Shown here: piece after piece, positions 7,777-16,500 of the stretch
Layout of the letters: the number at the start of each line of letters is the position of its first letter
Numbering within the stretch: the first letter of the stretch is position 1
Source: CAZWRK01 sp964635875
Lineage (GTDB): Bacteria; Pseudomonadota; Gammaproteobacteria; Burkholderiales; Aquaspirillaceae
Assembly: GCA_964635875.1 (NCBI GenBank)
Contig: CAZWRK010000052.1
Span: forward strand, 1-31,454
Reading direction: 5' to 3'
DNA: 31,454 nt
Made by a program: the position numbers and the translations under genes
Notes under the pieces: generated by a model
What the model was told of the DNA's origin: nothing
The model's input: the letters and a program-made list of their open reading frames with translations, nothing else
The model's database searches: none

Positions 7777-8243
7777 TGGATACTGTAAGCACATGTCCGA
7801 CGTGCAGCCCCGAACTGGCTGCTGACATTTGGAAAGTAATGGAACGGCTTCAGAGCGATATTGCGGCGCAAATCAGAGCGCTACTCGGGCAACACGCTTA
7901 CGACCCGCGCATGTTTGACGAAAAGCAACAAGCACTGCGAATTGAAGCTTTGAAAATATGCGCCTACGGGGTCGATGATACTGTCGCGCGTCACGAAGCC
8001 TGGATGGCGCAGCATATTGCTGACGGCTGGAAGTACGGGCCGGAATTTAAGCCCGAGCTTAAAGAGCACAATAATCTGTTGCCTTATGAGCAGTTGCCAG
8101 CCGATGCAAAGGTCAAGGCCCAGATTTTCAGTCTGGTTGCAAAAACAACTGCTAACCTATTGGCTACTGTCGCCAAGCATGAAGCTTCGCACGAAGTTCA
8201 CGACACTTGCGGAGGTTGTGACAATGGTAACTGCGCTAAGTAA
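7776..8243 (+). CDS. RyR-domain protein
   Basis: The start is ATG 7776, with AGGAGG at 7765-7770; in-frame GTG 7770 overlaps the binding site. A 155-residue protein whose residues about 70-122 match the RyR repeat found in ryanodine receptors and in many bacterial and phage proteins: RHEAWMAQHIADGWKYGP, then 'e.k.HN.LLPYEQLP', then a helix with KAQIFSLVAKT. The N-terminus has CPTC and the C-terminus CGGCDNGNC, which could bind metal or form disulphides. No signal peptide is seen. RyR domains in bacteria and phages have been linked to nucleotide-derived signal binding and defence or counter-defence, but that is family knowledge, not shown here. The stop overlaps the next gene by 20 bases. Confidence 0.75.
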   Translation: MDTVSTCPTCSPELAADIWKVMERLQSDIAAQIRALLGQHAYDPRMFDEKQQALRIEALKICAYGVDDTVARHEAWMAQHIADGWKYGPEFKPELKEHNNLLPYEQLPADAKVKAQIFSLVAKTTANLLATVAKHEASHEVHDTCGGCDNGNCAK

Positions 8244-8370
8244 TTTGCTCTGCTATACCGGCGTCACGCCCAGAGTAGCGATGCGAATTTGTTTAACACT
8301 CGCCGTACTTGCTTCGTTAGTCACGCTGGTTGGCTGCGAAGATGGCGGCGATGGTGGCGGTGGTGATTAA
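8224..8370 (+). CDS. Very small lipoprotein
   Basis: A 48-residue gene starting at ATG 8224, with GGAGG at 8211-8215 eight bases upstream; it begins inside the RyR gene in another frame. The sequence has a basic then hydrophobic segment (RICLTLAVLASLVTLVGC) ending in a lipobox with Cys38. Only ten residues follow, nearly all Glu, Asp and Gly. An alternative start at ATG 8281 would give a more ordinary short signal sequence, but its ribosome site is weak. With almost no mature domain, the product may be a lipid-anchored acidic peptide or act through its membrane segment, as some phage lysis or exclusion peptides do. Too short for family assignment. Confidence 0.55.
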   Translation: MVTALSNLLCYTGVTPRVAMRICLTLAVLASLVTLVGCEDGGDGGGGD

Positions 8371-8395
8371 CCAGTTTTTTTAGAGGAGGAACTCT

Positions 8396-8686
8396 ATGAA
8401 GGGTTTCGTCAAGATCGCGGTGTTTTGTTTGGCTCTGTTGTGCGCTCAGTCCGCTTTTGCTTTTGCTGATTGCAGCAGCGGATCGTGCAGCGCTGGCGCG
8501 TTTACGCCCGTTCGCTCAGGCGCTCGCGTGGCAGGCAGAGCCGGGTTCCAGATCGTCAAACGTGGCGGACGCATTGCGCTTCTGCCTGTACGTTTTGTCG
8601 GAAGAGTGGCGGCGCGTAGAGTTGAGAAGCGACAGAACGGCGAGCTTCCTCGGCAACGTGCGGCTAGATTTGTGTTTGGCCGATAA
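8396..8686 (+). CDS. Small secreted cationic protein
   Basis: A 96-residue protein with an excellent signal peptide: MKGFVK, hydrophobic core, and a cleavage site after SAFA (residue 22) or AFAFA (residue 24). The mature part opens with DCSSGSC and is then strongly Arg-rich (many Arg, few Asp/Glu) with glycine-spaced repeats (GARVAGRAGF, RFVGRVAARR). The Shine-Dalgarno GAGGAGG lies in the loop of a tiny TAGAG/CTCTA hairpin (8381-8396), leaving it exposed. Small exported proteins with CSSGSC followed by Arg-rich tails are a style I associate with planctomycetes, so this may be host-derived. GC content looks higher than in neighbouring genes. Function unknown; it could bind nucleic acid or polyanionic surface polymers. 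Confidence 0.7.
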   Translation: MKGFVKIAVFCLALLCAQSAFAFADCSSGSCSAGAFTPVRSGARVAGRAGFQIVKRGGRIALLPVRFVGRVAARRVEKRQNGELPRQRAARFVFGR

Positions 8687-8702
8687 GACAAACTGACAGT
8701 AG

Positions 8703-8742
8703 AAATATGCCTGCCGTTAATAGCGGCAGGCATATTTTGTTT
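8703..8742 (+). terminator. Intrinsic terminator after the exported-protein cassette
   Basis: Arms 8703-8716 and 8724-8737 form a perfect 14-bp stem (AAATATGCCTGCCG on the left) around a 7-base loop, followed by a short T-rich tail (TTTTGTTT includes the stem end). It lies in the 70-base gap between the secreted cationic protein and the next structural gene, so it would end the transcript carrying the small exported genes. The A-rich left foot means it might also work weakly on the other strand, but no gene there needs it. This is the clearest terminator in the window. Confidence 0.85.
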
Positions 8743-8756
8743 ACGGAGTTGCTGTT

Positions 8757-10253
8757 ATGTCTTTCACGTTTCCGACGCTAGTAACTGACGACAAGTATTC
8801 TTTTCTAGACTTACACGGAGACTTCTGGAGAACAATTTACGTCGGAGCAGACTTGGTAGCTGACCTGATGTTTGCCTTGGCTCAAGAACAGCGCCAAGCC
8901 AATCAGAACTACCAGGAGCTAGTCGCGGTACTTAGTCGGGATACTGTGCCGCTTTACCACCGCGAGTATTGGTACGCTTTGCGGCTGCTTGAATCACAAG
9001 TAACTCGTGATGGACTACGCTACGGTGATGACGCCAGCTACGGTGACGGTTACACCTACGACTCGTATCTAGGCAATAACGTTTTTAGAGCGCCGCTACC
9101 GACATACTTAACGCAGGTGCCGGTAATTACTAGCCGAGTTACGTTAGACGAAACTGAAGTACTAGTAAACGGCGTAGATTTTTACGTCGATAATGGCTTC
9201 ATCTACTTTGCCGTCAATCCATTTGAGTTATCATTTGATATCGAACCAATTGCCGACGCTGACGGGACAGTAACAGACCGTCGTGTAACACTGTGGTTGT
9301 TTTCGTCGTACTGGGATCGGCAGTATGTGTACGATAACTACGGATATATGCTGTTCGCAGCGCAAACAACATCTACCGAATATTGCGGGCTAGTAGATAC
9401 CACGTTGGATAGCTTTACGTTCGGCAGTTCACACAAATCTTTAGCTGACGCATTAGGCTACATTTTCAGTTCGCCGGTAGCAAAGTCGAATGAAATAGTA
9501 GAAGCTGTAGTGACCGAGCCAGACTGCAAACTGGTAATAACAGATAAGCATGTCTACCGAGGTGAGTTATCCGCAACCGTTCTAAAGACTGCCGGTGACG
9601 TAGTCGCCGCCGGAGAACAATTATTCGACACTGTTACGTTTTACGATATTTCACGCGGAGAAGCTCCCGACGTTCCTGGCGTTAGCTTAGACGTAGGTAT
9701 GCTACCGGCAACTTACTCTGCCAACTTGTTTTTCCCTAATCGTGACGTAGCCCTTGTTGTCGAAGAAAATGTAAACGGTAAAACAAAAGTATCTTTCGAG
9801 ATATCCGGCAACGAGTCGGACGTAACACAATTCTTTGACGACATGCACAGCCGAGCTATAGAGGGCGGTACTAATACGCTGGCTGAGCTGTTAGACGTTA
9901 GAGGAACTTCGGCGCCGACACAACCAACTGCGGCTAGCCTGCCTAGCACCATAAACCCTTGCGAGTTGCTAGTAAAAAACGTCTTACGATTCAACTGCGC
10001 CTTGGCAAAAATCACCATAGTAACAGATGGCCTGAGCAAGCCGGAATTAGTTAATTCCAGTATGCTTCGCAAAATAATCCCACCTTGGTTTGTTTTGCTA
10101 CTATATCTAGAATTAGATGTTACGGAGGAGAACGTAACCGGGCCTACGGACGACGTAGATGTTTGGCTGCAAGCCGACGATCTGGAAGAAGTAATCCCCG
10201 CTACACTGGTCACCGAGGAAGTCGAGTGCTTTTACGTCGACTCACCGTGCTAA
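8757..10253 (+). CDS. Putative baseplate/tail structural protein
   Basis: A 498-residue protein starting at ATG 8757, with GGAG at 8745-8748. The N-terminal 60 residues are helical (FWRTIYVGADLVADLMFAL, then a Gln/Asn-rich helix), followed by a Tyr/Asp/Gly-rich loop region (about 85-105) and then beta-rich domains with 'VLVNGVDFYVDNGFIYFAVNPF', a pattern I associate with large-phage baseplate components. There is no signal peptide. It is the first gene after a strong terminator, so it should have its own promoter or depend on read-through. Baseplate periphery is the best guess from position between the baseplate genes and the fibre genes. No firm homology is visible. Confidence 0.6.
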   Translation: MSFTFPTLVTDDKYSFLDLHGDFWRTIYVGADLVADLMFALAQEQRQANQNYQELVAVLSRDTVPLYHREYWYALRLLESQVTRDGLRYGDDASYGDGYTYDSYLGNNVFRAPLPTYLTQVPVITSRVTLDETEVLVNGVDFYVDNGFIYFAVNPFELSFDIEPIADADGTVTDRRVTLWLFSSYWDRQYVYDNYGYMLFAAQTTSTEYCGLVDTTLDSFTFGSSHKSLADALGYIFSSPVAKSNEIVEAVVTEPDCKLVITDKHVYRGELSATVLKTAGDVVAAGEQLFDTVTFYDISRGEAPDVPGVSLDVGMLPATYSANLFFPNRDVALVVEENVNGKTKVSFEISGNESDVTQFFDDMHSRAIEGGTNTLAELLDVRGTSAPTQPTAASLPSTINPCELLVKNVLRFNCALAKITIVTDGLSKPELVNSSMLRKIIPPWFVLLLYLELDVTEENVTGPTDDVDVWLQADDLEEVIPATLVTEEVECFYVDSPC

Positions 10254-10286
10254 TAACCAATGCTCATATTGTTTAAGAGAGATATC

Positions 10287-10880
10287 ATGCTCACCAACAT
10301 CAGCAAGTCTCTGTACGAAGGCAGAGTCAGTTCTTACCAGGTGCCGGAAGGTGCTGGCCTAGCCGACTGGCAGTTTCATGCCGAAGAAAAGAACGACCTG
10401 ACCGATTGTTGGGGTGCTTTGCTTCAGAAACTACTACGCGGCGTGGTTGACGGCAAGAGCTATCACATTAACGCCATGTACATCGAGTTTGATAATTCCG
10501 GTGGTCCGGTTACGCCGCCAGTAATAGACCCGGCGGCTCAGCTAGAATACTTCAACGGACTAACTGGCGATCAGGACTATTTGCGCGTTCCCATCATTGC
10601 CACTAGCGAAGAGAAAAGTGACCCGGCGTTACCGTTATCAAATGTTGCGGTATTCCTGGCTCACACTAGCGGTAGTGCCGGTGTAAATGGACTAACGTTT
10701 TCCAATGCTGCTGGTAGTCGTATTTACGGCGGCGCACTAGTCGCCATGCTAGACGAACAAGACCCTAGCCAAGATATAGTGTTTGCACGTTGGTACTTCA
10801 GCGAATCAGGCAAGCAGCTAGAAAAGTTAGCCAATGCGCAAATTGGCATTAAGTGGAAAAGCGTCTTCCAACCGGTGTAA
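10287..10880 (+). CDS. Unidentified tail-region protein
   Basis: I choose ATG 10287, preceded by AAGAGAGA, over the in-frame ATG 10260, which sits almost on the previous stop without a binding site. The 197-residue product begins with ISKSLYEGRVSSYQVPEG and has a proline hinge (GGPVTPPVIDP) near residue 73 that separates a helical N-terminal part from a beta-rich C-terminal part with IYGGALVAMLDEQDPSQD and FARWYFSESGKQ. No membrane segment or signal is visible. It is flanked by the putative baseplate protein and a 575-residue appendage protein, so it is most likely a small tail or fibre-attachment component. Family not recognised. Confidence 0.6.
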   Translation: MLTNISKSLYEGRVSSYQVPEGAGLADWQFHAEEKNDLTDCWGALLQKLLRGVVDGKSYHINAMYIEFDNSGGPVTPPVIDPAAQLEYFNGLTGDQDYLRVPIIATSEEKSDPALPLSNVAVFLAHTSGSAGVNGLTFSNAAGSRIYGGALVAMLDEQDPSQDIVFARWYFSESGKQLEKLANAQIGIKWKSVFQPV

Positions 10881-10898
10881 TAGGCACGGAGAATAATC

Positions 10899-12626
10899 GT
10901 GAGTAATTTTTCAACGCTACTGACTCCGGTTAAGAATGGCGACAAAGTGGATGCTTCGTCGGTCAACACGCCGGATGCACAGCTGCTCAAACTGTACGAG
11001 TATTTACTGGCACGCGTGGAGAATCTCGACAATAGCACCGCCATCTACCGGCGAAACGTTACGTTTGACTCAGCCGTGTCTGTCGGTATGCCGGTTTACT
11101 TTGACACCATTGACGGCGTGTTCAAGAAAGCCAAAGCGGCAGCTAGCATCATTGACGGCGTTATTACTACTGACGAGCAAGCCAAGCTGTGGGGTATCTG
11201 CGCTAGCAAATCCAGTACGACGACAGGCGACATACTGTTAGCCGGTGTAGCTAAGATTGATATGTCGGCGGCTATTGACGGTACCGTAGGACCGGGCATG
11301 TATTACTTATCAGGTACTACGGCGGGCAAGCTTGTCCTGGCCGAGCCGCCTATTGGCATACCGGTGCTTAGTATCGACGATGCTGGCAACGTGCTGGTCA
11401 ACGTGATAGCGAACGACCTATTTGGTGCGCATCAGCACTATAAGTTTGATCTTATTTGCTATCCGGCAGGTACGGCTACTCTGGCTGGCACATGGAGCAT
11501 AACAGCGCCTGACACGGATATTATTGGCTGGCTACCAGCCGATCACGCTTCATTTAACGGAAAAGCACCGGTTGGGGCGGCATTCGGTTACAATATTGCA
11601 GCTAGTCCTCTAGCTAATGCTTGGCCGCCATTACCGCTTGCCGGTGCCACCATTGAATGGTTTACCGGGCTAGCAACAGTCATTCCTGACCTGGAAGGCT
11701 TGGCAAAAATAGACGAGTATGGCATATGGTGGATGTCAGATGCCGCTGGGGACCAGCCTTGGAATGAGGACTATGATTCTACGACCGGCGAGGGCGCTCC
11801 GTGGATGAAAATGAGACTTTGGTATTCGCGACCAAAGTTTTTCACTTCTAGCACGGTAGTAACCAGCCTGGTAGCTAAAGAAGGTAGCGTCATTACTATT
11901 CGCTGCGTTAATAACGCAGACGAAAGCCAGGCTACTGGCGACTTAGAGATTGACGCTGATCTAAGTTTAGTTCTGGCGACTTCGCAAGATACAACTGGCT
12001 ATATTGCGCTTAAAGGTTTAGCCGACGGTAAATTTACGCGCGGACCTGTGGTTAGCGGGTTAAAGTCAGGCAGCGCTAACCTGATAATAACTGGTGAAGC
12101 AGATATTGCTGGCGGCTATAAGGTTGGCAACTGCACGCTTACAGTATCGACGTCGGCGGTTGGTTACGAACTACCGGTGTTATCTGTCAGACTTCAAGGC
12201 GCAACTGAGGAAAACTATAGTGATATTAATGCACTAGGTTTTCCTGATGAGCGCAAAACAGCATATCGGGCTGAGGTGAACGTACCTTACGAGTTGTCTG
12301 TTACTACGGTTAAAGTTGCGCTGCGTTTTTGGTTGCTAGCGCGGGCTAACGGTACGCTACCAGCGCTAACGCTTACTGCCCGTGTATTATCGCGACCTGA
12401 CGGAAGCGCTGAGGCGCTGGTTACTAGCGATAGCCCCGTAGCGCTGACGATACCTGGTACAGCTATGGCCGAAGATACCTACATTGAGGTGACTAGCGCA
12501 GATATCGACGCCGCACCAGGCTCAGTTATTCAGTTTACTTTAGGTCGTGACGCTTCGGCTGGCGACGGGTTTAATGGCGAGGTTCACGTTATCCGACACT
12601 CAGGCGTGATAACAGGAGTTGAGTAA
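10899..12626 (+). CDS. Tail fibre or appendage protein
   Basis: GTG start at 10899 with GGAG at 10888-10891, seven bases upstream. The 575-residue protein opens with a helical segment (DAQLLKLYEYLLARVENLDNS) that could form a coiled coil for trimerisation. A beta-rich section follows with 'GMPVYFDTIDGVFKKAK' and 'GPGMYYLSGTTAGKLVLAEPPIGIPVL', a style common in phage virion appendage proteins. A middle domain contains AHQHYKFDL and a Trp-rich stretch, then an Ig-like segment at about 325-420 (Ser/Val strands, KSGSANLIITGEAD), and a final beta-sandwich-like domain at about 430-575. Its TAA overlaps the next ATG by one base. It is probably a trimeric fibre at the head of the adhesin cluster; the exact partner is unknown. 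Confidence 0.65.
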   Translation: MSNFSTLLTPVKNGDKVDASSVNTPDAQLLKLYEYLLARVENLDNSTAIYRRNVTFDSAVSVGMPVYFDTIDGVFKKAKAAASIIDGVITTDEQAKLWGICASKSSTTTGDILLAGVAKIDMSAAIDGTVGPGMYYLSGTTAGKLVLAEPPIGIPVLSIDDAGNVLVNVIANDLFGAHQHYKFDLICYPAGTATLAGTWSITAPDTDIIGWLPADHASFNGKAPVGAAFGYNIAASPLANAWPPLPLAGATIEWFTGLATVIPDLEGLAKIDEYGIWWMSDAAGDQPWNEDYDSTTGEGAPWMKMRLWYSRPKFFTSSTVVTSLVAKEGSVITIRCVNNADESQATGDLEIDADLSLVLATSQDTTGYIALKGLADGKFTRGPVVSGLKSGSANLIITGEADIAGGYKVGNCTLTVSTSAVGYELPVLSVRLQGATEENYSDINALGFPDERKTAYRAEVNVPYELSVTTVKVALRFWLLARANGTLPALTLTARVLSRPDGSAEALVTSDSPVALTIPGTAMAEDTYIEVTSADIDAAPGSVIQFTLGRDASAGDGFNGEVHVIRHSGVITGVE

Positions 12627-13585
12627 TGTCGTTAGACGTTAGATCGCTAGAGTGGGCGCACCATAATGAGCAGCGTAAGTATCCGTTCGCAATTGAAGCA
12701 ACACTAAAGGATACTACTGGCGCATTAAAAGTACCCGACAATTTTATTGTCGGGTTAACGTTGTCAGTACATGCTGGCATTAGCGTCAAGACTGGTAACT
12801 TCTTTGTCAAGAGTCTGGGTATCTACTCCACAGGCTACTTAGTTAGCGTCGGTTATTACGACGGCTCGGAAGCTGTGATGGTGGCACAAGCTACTATACC
12901 TAAGTCAGGGCATCGTCGCGGTAACTACTATAATCTGTACGGTGTTGGGCAGACATTTATCGACTGTCGTGGCTACATACAAATAGGTACGCTTGGCGAT
13001 ATAGACAAACAACCGTCAGGCATATTTTCATTTGATTTTGAAGCCAGCAGACTTGAGCCTGACGCGATTCACCCGTACATTCGCGGAGTAATGTCGATTC
13101 AGGCCCGCAATGGTTTGGATGCTTCTAGCGAGTTCACCGGTCGCGTGGTTATTGCTGGCGGCTCCAATATGCGCGTGAGGGTTGTGGAAGAAGAAGGCGA
13201 AGACCCTGTAATTCTTCTCGACGCTATTGATGGTGCGGGACTATCTGAAGACTGTGTTTGTGATACTGACCAAGCGCGACCTATCAAAACTGTAAGTATG
13301 GTAGGCCCAGATTTGGCTGGTAACTTAACACTGACCGGCGATTCCTGCATAGAGATAGAACCTGGCGAGCATGAGTTGATATTGCGTGACAAGTGTTCAG
13401 AGCCTTGCTGCGGGTGCCCTGAACTACAGGCAATTACTAGAACGCTAGAAAGCTTCGGATCAAAAGCTACTACGTTGGAAAACATATTGGTAAGTCTAGA
13501 AGCCAGGACCACGCAGACAGATATGGTCATCCTAGGCTCCAGACTTGGTGACAGAGGCTGTGTTCCTGCCCCGGATTGTGATTAA
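12626..13585 (+). CDS. YPF-module tail fibre protein (paralogue A)
   Basis: A 319-residue protein made of three modules seen again downstream. Residues 9-90 form the N-terminal 'YPF' domain (HNEQRKYPFAIEATL, then a 'vPdnFIVgLtLsV' strand). Residues about 160-215 contain the middle domain, with GRVVIAGGSNMRVRV then ILLDAIDGAGL and Cys. Residues about 222-272 contain the Cys-rich module with IKTVSMVGPDLAGNLTL, ECT-like acidic spacing and CSEPCCGCPEL. The tail after it is a coiled-coil-like helix (LEAITR-type heptads, LESFGSKATTLENILVSLE), suitable for trimerisation. A perfect 9-bp inverted repeat lies early in the gene (12733-12755). It is the smallest complete member and probably shows the ancestral layout. 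Fibre role inferred from position. Confidence 0.7.
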   Translation: MSLDVRSLEWAHHNEQRKYPFAIEATLKDTTGALKVPDNFIVGLTLSVHAGISVKTGNFFVKSLGIYSTGYLVSVGYYDGSEAVMVAQATIPKSGHRRGNYYNLYGVGQTFIDCRGYIQIGTLGDIDKQPSGIFSFDFEASRLEPDAIHPYIRGVMSIQARNGLDASSEFTGRVVIAGGSNMRVRVVEEEGEDPVILLDAIDGAGLSEDCVCDTDQARPIKTVSMVGPDLAGNLTLTGDSCIEIEPGEHELILRDKCSEPCCGCPELQAITRTLESFGSKATTLENILVSLEARTTQTDMVILGSRLGDRGCVPAPDCD

Positions 13586-13587
13586 CC

Positions 13588-16500
13588 ATGAGCACTTTTT
13601 GGCCAGTTACTCCGACTATTACCGCCGAGTTAGTCACTCCTCCTGGTGCCTCGGCTTCTCCGCATCAGATTAAACTGACCATTAACTCTATTGCCGATTA
13701 CTCTGGCAACGTAGTCAGAACTTATCAGGGCTCGTCGGCTAATAAGTGGCGCTTTGAACTCGAAGCAGGGTCTATTACGCCGTTCCAGGTTGGCGATCTG
13801 TTTATGACAGACATTCCAACGCTGTACGGACAGGGTGGCTCTGTTGCTGGCAAAGTAACGTCGATAGTCTCAACAAATGTAATTGAAGCTGAGATTATTG
13901 CGTCAACGCCTAATGCTAATAACAGCTACACAGCTCAGTTGATACCGACACGATATGGGGCTGGCTATACTCAGCCTATGGCAAGAATACGCCACTCGCC
14001 GCACCCGTCGCTGTTCAAAGTAGAAGTGCGATACAATGGTGGCGACTGGACTACATTGTTCTATGCGACCAATAACAAAGTAGGCACTACCATCTACCAC
14101 AGTTGGTTGCTGGCTGGTACTTATGAGTATCGGTTAACAATTCAGTCAGAGTGGATGTACCCTGGTCTGCGCGTGATATCGAATAACTTAAATGATTATT
14201 TTATATCTGACACGTCGGAGTCTACGGCATTAATCACAGTCCCAGCGTATCCTGTGCCTACGCAGTATACTGCTGTAAGTGATTTAGCAGTCTCGCTAGT
14301 ATCAGGCAAGCCGGTGTTGACTTGGACCGCTCCGGCCAATGTGCCTGCTTTATGCTTTGATATTGAGCGCAAATACGAAGGTGAAGACTGGCAGCGGCTA
14401 ACTGGTCTGCAAATGACGCCCGTGAACAATACGTACACGGACAATACAGCGGATATAACTAAGACAGCCACCTACCGCATACGCTACTATACTTATACGG
14501 TAGCAGTATACCCAGGTGTCTACGCGCCACCCGGCGGTTTTGGAATCCAGTTAAGCGATCCGTTAGACTACAACGACGACGGTGTAGTAGATATTAAGGA
14601 CATTCGCGATATTGTCGCAGCAGCGATGTGGCTATCGACTGCTTCGCTGACCGGGCTAGGAGCTGTTTACCCGGCCTACAGCTTGTCAGAGTACGACTAC
14701 GGCGACTATAGTAGTAACCCTTTTCCAGGCATAGGGCGTCTAGGACGTTATACGTCAGACCGCGCGGCTACGTATAGTTCCGGCGATGGTGGTGCTGCTT
14801 GGCGCACACTAGCGCAGTACTATAATAATCGTGACTTGTCGGCTATTAAAAGCCGCTCAGACTGGTCGAATGAAGCAACGTTGTTTGCTGCGCCATTCAT
14901 AAGGTACACGTATTTTACTAGCGGCAATACAATTGTTCGAGCGCAGACTAACGGACTCGGCAGACAAGTAATACTTGTCAGCGATGAGCCAATAGTCGCG
15001 CTGGAGTTGGATAGACGGTATGGACGTTTATACTATGTGACAGGCTCCGGCAGCACCTGGTACGTGAGACGCACGGGTGTTGATGGGGCCATACTGTCTG
15101 TAGGCGCATACGAAGACTGTCTGACGCTAGCCAGTGCACCTACGGGATTGTCGCTAGACTACGAATCCAAAAAGCTATTCTGGGCCATTGCAGACACGAT
15201 CTACAAAGCCGATATAGACGTTTGGACGCCGACTGGTTTACTGACGCATACTGATCCAATTCTGACGATACGCTACTCCGTAGACGCCGGGAAACTGTAC
15301 TACGTAGACGATACGCTAGAACTGCGATCCTGTAACGCTGACGGCAGCGGCGATGTCTTTTTGAAAGATTTGTCAGTAGACGTAGACTCATGCTACGACT
15401 TAGCTGCGAATAGCGACTACTTGTTTATTGCCGATAAACTTGGCGATGAGGTAGTTCGCTACGACATTGGCAGCGGAGTAGTAACGCATGTAGCGGCGCT
15501 AGCATTAGAGAGCTGTATATCAGTTGACGTAGATGAGCAGTCCTGCTGGATAGTATCGGAACAGGGCGTAAACCTTTACTATCTGTATCGCTGGGATTTG
15601 ATTGCAGTTGCCGCAGAGTTAACTCAGATCAGCGAGTCAAATACCTCAACTGTTAGATTTGCCGATCAAGGTACAGCCAGGCCAGCCGCGCCTAGCAACC
15701 TAACGGCTAGCCGTAGCGGTAGCGTCGTTACGTTAGCCTGGAATGATAGTGTTACTGGTAAATCGAATTTCGAGGTTTATGCTAACACGCCAGGGGCTTA
15801 CTCAGAGCAGCTGCTTGGCTTTACTGCTAATAATCAGTTTGAGCACGATACCAACTTAACTTTGGAATACCGTGTTCGCGCTGTAGCTGCGGTGCCGCCT
15901 AGCGTAACATCCGGCTGGACCAATCCGTTACACGCGCTTATCGTTGATGGTGAGTATCATGTAAACGGTAGATCATATGCTACGTTGCTGGCCTGGCTGA
16001 ATACAGTTGCGGCAGGCGACGAACCAACGCCGCTAGGTCCGCCATATACGCATAACAGTGGCGAGCCGTATTTGGATGCGACAGGCAATAATGTTGTTAA
16101 CAGCGCAGACCTATCTGCGGTTACGGCATACTTGGCTGATATTGCCTCCGAATACACAGACGCCGTTACTGCTGATCCGCCAATAATTGATCCGCCGGTA
16201 GAGGAAACTGGTTGCCCTAGTTTTGCTTGGTGGGGAACTGGCGGTGCTTTTTCTACGGTGGACTTGTGGCTGGGTGCTTGCGATGATCCGCCGAGTAATG
16301 GGCAATACGAGAATGCTGCCCTTAGATTTGTCTGCAACTTGCCTGTAGGCGTTATAGTTACCGAAGCCTACATAGAGTTTACTGCTGCCGGTAACTCAGG
16401 CGGTAGCAACATTCAGTTACTGATAGCTGCCGAGAATAACAGCAATGCATCAGACGTAACAGACGCAACCGAAGCCGAGACTTCAGCTACCAATCTACTA

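Noticed and set aside
7975..8223. Extending the micro-lipoprotein frame back to 7975
   Set aside because: That part overlaps the RyR gene out of frame and is shadow sequence. The ribosome site supports the start at 8224.
8361..8381. TGGT/ACCA hairpin followed by seven T before the secreted cationic gene
   Set aside because: The 4-bp stem is too weak to call a terminator despite the T-run, and the next gene would have no other obvious transcription start.
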